Below, piece by piece: positions 57,239-64,000 of a DNA stretch of 64,000 nt (the stretch's first letter is position 1; the number at the start of each line of letters is the position of its first letter). The notes beneath the pieces are model-generated. The model had not been told where the DNA came from, did no database searches, and saw only the letters and a list, made by a program, of their open reading frames with translations. The translations under genes and the position numbers were made by a program. This DNA comes from Macrolepiota albuminosa (Eukaryota > Basidiomycota > Agaricomycetes > Agaricales > Agaricaceae), in NCBI GenBank assembly GCA_027475525.1, contig JAMWFC010000049.1:3084947-3148946 (forward strand), given 5' to 3'.

Positions 57239-58099
57239 TGTCATAAGCCACACCTATGCTACTCTGACCCCCCCTTCCTCAGAACCTGTCCACTATTCCC
57301 CACCCAGCACATCTCTGGGGCACACCAGACCCAGACTAACTAGACCTGATGCCACCCTAACCAAGGCTGATCTGGCAGGACCTGACAACCAGTCCTTCAG
57401 CAAGACCTGAATCCCAGCTAGCACATCATGCACCCCAGATGCCATTCCAAACCCTGATCAATCAAGCCTGGAAGCTGCCCCCATTCAACACCACATTTCT
57501 GGCACCAGGCCCAGGCAATACACTGCAATCCATTTGCACTCCTGGGACCACACAACCGCAGAGGACTCTTACCTAGGCAATACACCACACAAGATGGACT
57601 ACATGGAGGGGGACATGGACCTCACCCAGATGGCCCAGAGCTCACCTGGCATCAGGTATTTAACCTGTAGTTTGTAGTTTGTTACAGTAGTCTTGATATT
57701 GCTAAAACTCTTGTCTCTATGCTTGTCTGTCTATCTACTCTGCAGAATCTATTCTCTTCTCTCTAACTCAGTCTCCTGGTCTATTAGTCTCACTTCCCTT
57801 CTCTTCTGTCTTCTGGTCTCAGTCTCAGTTTCTAGGTCTTGGATCATTTTTGATCCCCTTACTCAGTGTCTCTCCACCTTCCAGCTCCATTTTCCCTTTG
57901 TCATATCTCAGACTTAGCCTGAGACTCCACCTCTGCCTGCTCCAACTCTGGTCCTCTGTATATACTCTGGAGCACTATCGGAGCCCCACCAGCTGCTCTG
58001 GAGTATGCTCTTGGCTCTCTGGAGCTACTGTAGATGTTGAGTCCACCTAGTAAGGACCTCCTCATAGTTGAAAGCTCCCATCATCAGCAGAACCTGATA
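57239..58099 (+). repeat. 5' LTR of element E (861 bp)
   Basis: TGTCATAAGCC to AACCTGATA. Terminal TGTCAT and AACCTGA are shared with family B. Motif AGTCTTGATATT at 57689-57700 lies about 30 bp after a TATTTAA. Confidence 0.72.
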
Positions 58100-58112
58100 T
58101 AATATCAAGACT
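58100..58112 (+). promoter_or_regulatory. Element E primer-binding site
   Basis: TAATATCAAGACT directly after the LTR, identical to B2 although the gag of E is unrelated to gag of B. Complementary to the LTR motif at 57689-57700 over 12 nt. Confidence 0.75.
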
Positions 58113-58128
58113 CCCCCTTACCCCAGCC

Positions 58129-59700
58129 ATGGAAGGTGCAGGGACAGCATCAGTATGGGGCTCACCAGCCTCTAGTGCACCTAACGGATTCGTCAAGAAG
58201 GAGGATCTAGAACAGGCAGTCCATACAGTGGTAGCTAATGCCATGAGCAAATTGGAAATACTAATCTCTACGAGTTTAATGGCACCACAAATGGGTATGG
58301 CTCCTGGATTATGCCACTTCTGTGGTGAACCAGAGCATACAATGATATGAGGATGCTGCAACACTTTGGAACAGTACATATGCCAAAGAAGACTTAGACA
58401 TGGTACTGATGAGAAAATAGTTCTACCTTTGGGCGCTAACATCCTGACTTGTACAGATCAGAAAACCTTCCAAAGTCATATTGATGAGTGGCATAGATGA
58501 AATCTGGGTAACTTAGCAACTGGCAGTTTGGCAAATCCAATGGCAGTGGAGACAAAAGTGAACCCTCAGCAAGCACTTATTCACAAGGTACTACAGTTAA
58601 ATGTGGTCAATGAGCAACTAGCACTCATATAGAAAGAACACATCAAGACTCTTAAACAAGAATTAAAGTTGCTAAAGAATCAGGTATTCAATGGTGTGGA
58701 GATTAGAAAGGGAAAGCAGCTGTTAAAGAATTATAAGCCTGCTAGTGCACCCATAGAGGACAGTAAACTGCCAGCACCTAGCACCAACAATAACACCCCT
58801 GCAGAAGGAAAAACAATGGCTACAGAACCACCCCTCCATCTCTATTCAGTACTACCTGGCAACTATGTACCACCAAACAATCAAAATTATGGGGTGCCAG
58901 ATAAACCTGTGGAAGGATACCAACCCATAGCACCTATTTACAATATAGAAAAGTCTAAAGGGATATTTGACCACATAATGAGGAGTCAAGTAACGATATT
59001 GGTAGGAGAGCTGTGCAGCATAGTGCCTGATGTACAAAACCAGATCCAGATAGTGGTAACTCCTCAAAGAAACGTCGCCAACAACATAACTGCAGTCAAT
59101 GAATGCAATGATGCACTGCCAGAATTCACCTACATCTCAGAAACTATGGTGACAGAAGAGAAGCTGGCAGAAGCACTGCAACCATTAGCTATGTCAATTG
59201 ATCTGATGGAAACTTATTTCAAGATGCTAAGGTCTGACAAAGATCCTGCTATATTAACAGTAGCACAGGACTCGCATGCTATTTGCTCAATTATATTGAC
59301 AGTAGATGGAAAAAGCAAAGTAGAATCTAGTGTGAATAGTGGATCGAAGATCATTTTGATGGCAGCAGACATTGCTAATGAGCTAGGAATTATTTACAAC
59401 CTGGGGATAGTTCTCAATATGCAAAGCACTAATGGTACTATCGATTGGTCCCTCAGATTAGCTTGCAATGTTCCCTGTTCTATTGGTGACTTGACATTTT
59501 ATTTACAAATTCATATTCTATGGTTATCTGCCTACAACCTATTATTGGGAAGGCCTTTACCTTTTGATGTGTTAGCCTGATCAGTCATTAAGACAATGTC
59601 AGAAGAGGAAACGACACTAACTATTAGTGATCCAAACTCGGGAGTTAAAAGGACTGTGCCTATGTTTTCTCATGGGAAATCGCAATGCCCAGGACCTAGG
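58129..59700 (+). pseudogene. Element E gag-protease relic (DUF4100-type)
   Basis: ATG 58129. A Cys/His element C-H-F-C-x4-H (58309-58335) then stops TGA, TAG. The open part 58669-59580 holds Pro/Asn-rich sequence and a retropepsin-like domain: VESSVNSGSKIILMAADIA (about 59320-59375), where the catalytic Asp of DSGS reads Asn, LGIIYN, LACNVPCSIGDLTFYLQ and LLLGRP. Matches the gag-protease of fungal Gypsy elements with a DUF4100 segment, by memory of the family. Inactive. Confidence 0.75.
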
Positions 59701-59815
59701 CAATGACCCTATGTCATGGACAAAGTACATAAGTGTTTTTCAGCACCATCAAGGAGATGAACAAGGAGGATCATGGAGATGAAGTGCTAATTTTAGACTA
59801 TAATCATTGGACTGA

Positions 59816-60050
59816 TGTAACGAAGTTACGAAGTTTAGAGAGCTTAGTGTGCACACACGACACTGAATCAGACCAGACCGGTCTATTGACAATGTAGTAT
59901 ACACAAAAATAAGCTGCTTTGTAAGCAGCTGGTAAACTAAGTTATATAGTAATGTAATTAATATTATATTATAATAAATATAATATAATAATATCTACTG
60001 TAAAGTAAGTAAAGCTATGTGGCCAACGCCACATAGCGGGCTACGCTACA
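59816..60050 (-). repeat. 3' LTR of A3 (235 bp)
   Basis: TGTAACGAAG...GCTACA on the + strand. Contains a palindromic hairpin AGCTGCTT/AAGCAGCT at 59912-59930. A relic of the same LTR is at 11714-11903. Confidence 0.85.
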
Positions 60051-60079
60051 CACCCCCCAATCAGACCGAGCTACGGTCT
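60051..60079 (-). promoter_or_regulatory. Hairpin plus polypurine tract of A3
   Basis: On the + strand CACCCCCCAA (PPT inverse) then AGACCG (60063-60068) and CGGTCT (60074-60079) with a 5-nt loop. It ends 16 nt from the ORF3 stop codon. Confidence 0.8.
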
Positions 60080-60095
60080 TGAGATAATACGACGG

Positions 60096-63000
60096 TCATG
60101 CCGTCGGTAAGTCTGGGACGGGGGCAATGGGAGAGTTCCCAGGCTCCCGGAATGGATCGGCAGTCGCGTCGTCCATGTCATAGTCGAGGAGTTCATCCTC
60201 GGGTGCGGGCGCGTAAGAAGTGCCCGAAGGCCCTGCTACTGGCAGGGAATCGTCATAGTCCCGGAGGGGGGACAGTGTGAGATTGGGGTCGATGGTCGAC
60301 CCCAAGACGGTTGGTTGGGGATCAGGCAGATCCCCGGTGTCGGACGGGTACTGGCGCGTCCAGATTTCGCAGGCATGAATGTCTTGCCCGATGAAGAGGT
60401 ACATCCCCTTGGCGAGCGCGTCGTCGTATGCACGACAACTGTCCTGCTGCTGGAGCATCAGGCGTTGACGATCGCCGATGGTGGCCTCGCGCCACCCATC
60501 CCACTGAGGGATGGACTGGGGTGTACCGTAGTGATCGAGGCGTTGTAGCCTCTCGTCGTCGATAGCAGCCGCCTCGTTGTAGAGCCGGCTGTCGCTGAAG
60601 AATAGATGGGCCAAGTAGGTGACCCCATAAGTGTACGCGTGGTCAGCCCAGCTGACCGGGATTTGATTGTGAAGAAGGACGTGTAACGCGTCCGAAGTGG
60701 AGAACACGGAAGCTGACGCTTCCGGAATGTCCACAGCCCGAACCTCGAAGGTAGGGTCGTCGGCGTGGATGGGCTCAAAGACTCGCCCCGTGGCCGCCTC
60801 GTACTCGGCCATGGCCTCTTTATAGAGGCCTGGCCTGGCAAAGACGTAGGCCAGGTACTTGTGTACCGTGGCCTTAGAGGGGCGGCTGGCGCTGAGGGCG
60901 CGTACAAGCGCAAACCCAAAGAGGCTGCGCCAATGAATGCGCATGGCTCGGTCCATGGCCAGACCGGTCCACACATTGGACGTCCCAGGACGTCCATAGA
61001 GGAGGGCGTATGAGCCCAGGTAGTCCAAAGCAAATGGTTGCTTTGGATCAGGGGGGGTAAGGCCGACAAAGGCAATCTTCCCTCCCTCTTTGCGGCGATA
61101 GAGCCGCGACAGCACAATCATTCGCGGGAAACTCTCCCGCTCCTCTGGACTCGCAAAGGGTACCGCGATAGTCCTATACTCGACCTCGTCGAGTAAATGA
61201 GACATGGCTCTGTCTCGGGCCGTAGGGTGGCAGTTGAGCGCCACCCGCTTGAATTCGTTGAGCAAGAGGTAGCCCAACTGACGCTGACAAAGCGGCGTAA
61301 ACTGGTTGTTGACCAGTGCGTGAAGTCTGCGGACTTCTCGAGGGCTGCGGGGAAACCCGCGAGGTGCAACTTGGTACACCTTACTGTTGTGGGGCGTCGC
61401 GGCGGCGTTGCCCGGTTTGTCGTCCTCGAAGGACCTGGCTGCGTGGGCTTCTTGCCCGACGAAGATGGTATTGGTCATTGGCGACCAATAGAATTGGGGA
61501 GCCAACCCCACGCCAAAGAATGAGTTCTGGCGCTCAATAGTGTGATCACGGTAGATCACCACACCGAGCACATCAGGGATGCGCCCAGTTTCGTCCTCAA
61601 GGAGGGCGGCCCCTCGTTTGGCGCTGTTCTGCGCCCGACGCTCCATCTTGGCTCGTCGATTGCTGTTGCGCCGTTCGTGCGCCATACGTTGTGCCGCCGT
61701 CTCGTGCGGCACTGGGGATTCCATACGAGCCTCTTCAGGCTCCTCATACCAATCGTCGTCGGAGGGAGGGGAAGGCAGCCTCTCCGGCTCCGACTTCTCA
61801 GATCGTGGGTCCATTGCCCACACACACCGCGGGAGTCGGGCTGGCAGGCCCTCTACCAGTATAGCGGGTAAAAAGGGGATGTTAGCCCCTGGGGCCCCTT
61901 TCGGGGCATCCTCGGGGAAGTGCACGTTGACGTAGGCGCGCACTTCCGGTTGCTTACCCCGACGATCCTTTCGGGGTTGTGAGGCCTTGGCCTCAGTGGG
62001 ACGTGTGCTCACACCCCTGGAACTCTGCTCCCCAGAGTACGTGGTGGATACCACGGATACTGGTCGCGAAGACGCGACCTCAGACGCGCCGCTGGCGAGG
62101 CGCTGGATAAGCCGGGGGGCGGCTGGAGCAGGAACATCTTCATAAGGGAGGATGTCCCGTCCTAGACCGGCCTCCTGGCCGGGGGCAGCAACGCTCGACT
62201 TAATCGAGCGGGAGGGCGCGTCCTCCACTCCTTGCCGACGTGCCCTTTTGCTGGAGTCGGTGTCCTGACTTGGGGGTGTAGTCTGCCGCTTACGAGCGGC
62301 CAAGAGGGCAAGGAGATCAGTTTTGCGCTGAGCGCGCATGTGATCCATGTCGTCCATCATCCGGCAGATGAGGACGACTGCCTCCGCATCGCGGAGGAAT
62401 GATGACTCTGCGGGTACATCGTACCCGTTATCTCCCAGTCGTTGGAGAAGGGTAGCCAGGACTAAGTCCTGGCTGTGAGTGGGCTCGACAGCCCGTGCTT
62501 TTCCTTTGTCGCGTTGAGGACGCGACTCTTCTTCCGAGCTGGGCTCGGATTGGTGCGGCATTTCCAGCCGCTGTAGCAAGGAGAGCTTGGCCAGGCTCTC
62601 CGTCGGCGCATCGGACGATGAACCGACGCTTCGTTCTGTATTGAGAGTTTCTGCTCTCTCAATGGCCGCGGTGGCCTGCACGAGGAATGCTCGGCGTCTC
62701 TCTAGGTTATCGGTTGGTACTGTGGTCGACAGGAAAATCGACCGGCCTCCCTTGGCTTGCGACTCATGCGAGTTGCTGTACTGGGGCATTGCGCCCCAAG
62801 CCCCCATCCAAGCCGGGGGGTACGGCATCATTACGGGCACACCACCCATCCCAGGGTAGTGCGCCAGGGCGGTAAACTGGGGAAAAGGATGTGTCCCCAG
62901 TTGCCCTGTTGCCGGTACAGGGGCAAGCTGCCTCCATGCCGACGCTGCTTGGGGGCTGACTAGCCCCCCGTAGGCCTGTTGCTGGAATTGGCCCTCGGTG

Positions 63001-63335
63001 TGATGTGGCGCATAAGCGCCCGGTGCTGGTTGTTGGGGCTGATAGCCGCCCACAGGTGCGTTCTGGGGCATGAAGTTGCCCTGCATGGTTTGAAGTGGCG
63101 GATAGCCACTGATCACCGGCTGCTGCGGCGGGTAGCCCGCCGCTGGTTGTTGCTGCTGCTGTGGGAAGCCCACCGCCTGTTGCGATTGTCCCCACTGGGG
63201 CGCATTTTGGGTCAGCGGGGGAGCCATCTGCCCCCCCCCTTCAGCCGACAGTAAGACCGACGGCGTACTCTCAAATTGCTGCTGCTGTAGCTGCTGCTGC
63301 TGCTGGTCACTCACGTCCACGGGCATGCTGTCCAT
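60096..63335 (-). CDS. A3 ORF3, intact 1079-residue protein of unknown function
   Basis: Single open frame from ATG 63333-63335 to a stop at 60096. N-terminal 200 residues are Gln/Pro/Gly-rich and disordered (QQQQLQQQQ near the start, repeated YPPQQP units). Residues 200-480 hold scattered helices and basic KRARRQ. About 590-960 is the conserved core: RIPDVLGV, NSFFGVGLAPQFYWSPMTNT, PRGFPRSPREV, NEFKRVALNC, PFALDYLGSYALLYGRPG, RAMRIHWRSLFGFALVRAL, ARPGLYKEAMAEYEA, DALHVLLHNQIPVSWADHAY and YGTPQSIPQWDGWREA. A C-terminal acidic tail follows. No signal peptide, membrane span, zinc knuckle or enzyme motif. It follows pol by about 100 bp, so it is probably read from the genomic or a spliced RNA. 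Three diverged elements keep it, which argues for a function in the element. Confidence 0.9.
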   Translation of the reverse strand: MDSMPVDVSDQQQQQLQQQQFESTPSVLLSAEGGGQMAPPLTQNAPQWGQSQQAVGFPQQQQQPAAGYPPQQPVISGYPPLQTMQGNFMPQNAPVGGYQPQQPAPGAYAPHHTEGQFQQQAYGGLVSPQAASAWRQLAPVPATGQLGTHPFPQFTALAHYPGMGGVPVMMPYPPAWMGAWGAMPQYSNSHESQAKGGRSIFLSTTVPTDNLERRRAFLVQATAAIERAETLNTERSVGSSSDAPTESLAKLSLLQRLEMPHQSEPSSEEESRPQRDKGKARAVEPTHSQDLVLATLLQRLGDNGYDVPAESSFLRDAEAVVLICRMMDDMDHMRAQRKTDLLALLAARKRQTTPPSQDTDSSKRARRQGVEDAPSRSIKSSVAAPGQEAGLGRDILPYEDVPAPAAPRLIQRLASGASEVASSRPVSVVSTTYSGEQSSRGVSTRPTEAKASQPRKDRRGKQPEVRAYVNVHFPEDAPKGAPGANIPFLPAILVEGLPARLPRCVWAMDPRSEKSEPERLPSPPSDDDWYEEPEEARMESPVPHETAAQRMAHERRNSNRRAKMERRAQNSAKRGAALLEDETGRIPDVLGVVIYRDHTIERQNSFFGVGLAPQFYWSPMTNTIFVGQEAHAARSFEDDKPGNAAATPHNSKVYQVAPRGFPRSPREVRRLHALVNNQFTPLCQRQLGYLLLNEFKRVALNCHPTARDRAMSHLLDEVEYRTIAVPFASPEERESFPRMIVLSRLYRRKEGGKIAFVGLTPPDPKQPFALDYLGSYALLYGRPGTSNVWTGLAMDRAMRIHWRSLFGFALVRALSASRPSKATVHKYLAYVFARPGLYKEAMAEYEAATGRVFEPIHADDPTFEVRAVDIPEASASVFSTSDALHVLLHNQIPVSWADHAYTYGVTYLAHLFFSDSRLYNEAAAIDDERLQRLDHYGTPQSIPQWDGWREATIGDRQRLMLQQQDSCRAYDDALAKGMYLFIGQDIHACEIWTRQYPSDTGDLPDPQPTVLGSTIDPNLTLSPLRDYDDSLPVAGPSGTSYAPAPEDELLDYDMDDATADPFREPGNSPIAPVPDLPTA

Positions 63336-63438
63336 GGTTGGGGAAAAAAGGCGAAAAAGAAATTTCGCCTTTTAAGACGTGTTTCAGCCACAGCTGCTGA
63401 CCAACTCAGCCAAGCCGCGATCGGCACTGCCGATCAAA
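63336..63438 (-). other. Spacer between A3 pol and ORF3
   Basis: About 100 bp without an ORF. No splice acceptor stands out, though a T-rich run lies just before the ORF3 start. Confidence 0.4.
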
Positions 63439-64000
63439 TTAAGCGCTGGCACGCTTACTTAATTGATGTGGGCGCTTAACGCCCTTCAACTCCAAATAAC
63501 GGTCAAGTGCCGCTAGCTTGGAGCAATGGGAGTGTGGCTCCCATGTTGTGTCCCCCAGGGACCATTGTACCTCAAACTCGAGCGTGTTACGCTCAGTCCA
63601 CCGGTGCCCAATTATGCACTTGACGAACCATTCGTCATCGTCTCGAGCCCCAAAATCATAGGGGCCCGGGGTCGCCCTGTTAGGGAACAGCGCATCGTCA
63701 GACGCGCTATAAGGTCGCAACAGCGACACATGAAACTTAGGAACGATGCGTCATTCCTGTAATGCCAGAGGCAGCTCCAACACGTAGTTGGAGGTACTTG
63801 GCTCCGCGTCTAGGACGCGGTATGGGCCTACCCATTTCGGGCAGAGCTTACTTGCCCGTCCCTTTGGGAGTTTCAGATTACGCATTGATAGGTAGACCAA
63901 CGCTCCTACTGCTATTGGCGGGTCCGCTCGCCTACGGTGATTGGCGTTTTTCGCCTGGAAGACTCGCGCCTCTATGATGGCGTCATGCGCCGCTGCGATG
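63439..64000 (-). pseudogene. A3 pol 3' end: integrase C-terminus and chromodomain
   Basis: Reads KLCPKWVGPYRVLDAEPSTS and LQE*RIVPKFHVSLLRP, where TGA at about 63742-63744 replaces what is plausibly CGA. The chromodomain follows (WFVKCIIGHRW...FEVQWSLGDTTWEPH) and the frame ends TAA at 63439. Collinear with A2 36600-37085. One nonsense codon in the visible part. Confidence 0.88.

Larger units (their letters stand above)
57239..59815 (+). mobile_element. Element E: Gypsy element, LTR plus gag and protease, cut by A3
   Basis: LTR 57239-58099, PBS 58100-58112, gag-protease 58129-59700. It is inserted in B3 pol and stops at the A3 LTR. The RT part is outside or lost. Confidence 0.78.
59816..64000 (-). 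mobile_element. Element A3: young Gypsy element, 3' part
   Basis: In minus-strand order: integrase C-terminus and chromodomain (64000-63439), ORF3 (63335-60096), hairpin and PPT, 3' LTR (60050-59816). Compact and GC-rich, with ORF3 intact. The rest lies beyond the window. Confidence 0.9.

Noticed and set aside
57660..58060. CT-rich stretch 57660-58060 as a gene promoter of a host gene
   Set aside because: It lies inside the E LTR and is explained by LTR sequence; no independent gene follows.
60458..62859. Alternative frames over A3 ORF3, such as 60458-61117
   Set aside because: The 1079-codon frame is collinear with two independent relatives; the others are shadows.

Overview
The window is a stack of transposable elements from a filamentous fungus, almost certainly a mushroom-forming basidiomycete (Agaricomycetes). 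The reasons are short GT-AG introns (49-61 bp), Ty3/Gypsy elements with integrase chromodomains, a KDZ (Kyakuja-Dileera-Zisupton) DNA transposon with a CxC-type transposase, a Helitron, a Tc1-like element and a decayed fungal alpha-kinase gene. I see no intact ordinary host gene, no rRNA, no tRNA and no CRISPR. Family names A to E are mine.

Layout. 1-2686: 3' end of Gypsy element A1 (ORF3 plus 3' LTR). 2687-8290: AT-rich repeats and a Helitron Rep/helicase pseudogene holding a family C solo LTR. 8500-9554 and 40543-41085: two halves of a Zn2Cys6-like gene split by Gypsy element A2. 9555-40542: A2, bounded by 191-bp LTRs and a GTCTC duplication. A2 itself holds three nested insertions: rearranged Gypsy element B1 (10837-19489, GGAGG), near-intact minus-strand Gypsy element B2 (23958-34302, TGAAG) and a family C solo LTR (34377-35419, GCGG). 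Without them A2 is about 10.9 kb: LTR, gag, protease, RT, RNase H, integrase, chromodomain, extra ORF3, LTR. 41324-42442: truncated Tc1-like element. 43201-48950: an old KDZ gene interrupted by a second KDZ element with 0.9-kb inverted repeats. 48957-57238: old AT-shifted relics of family B with solo LTRs of families C and D inserted. 57239-59815: Gypsy element E (LTR, gag, protease). 59816-64000: the young minus-strand element A3, with an uninterrupted 1079-codon ORF3.

How the parts work. All three family A elements carry the same large uncharacterised ORF downstream of the integrase chromodomain. It is followed by a covarying hairpin, a polypurine tract and the 3' LTR. Family B has an LTR-internal motif exactly complementary to the 13 nt after the 5' LTR, as expected for Tf1-like self-priming. 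It also has two tandem retropepsin domains and, between pol and the 3' LTR, an antisense gene with two introns encoding a Zn2Cys6-like cluster. Most in-frame stops in the relics are TGA where an intact relative has or plausibly had CGA or TGG, and LTR pairs differ almost only by transitions, so C-to-T decay (RIP-like or methylation-driven) seems to be the main force degrading the older copies.
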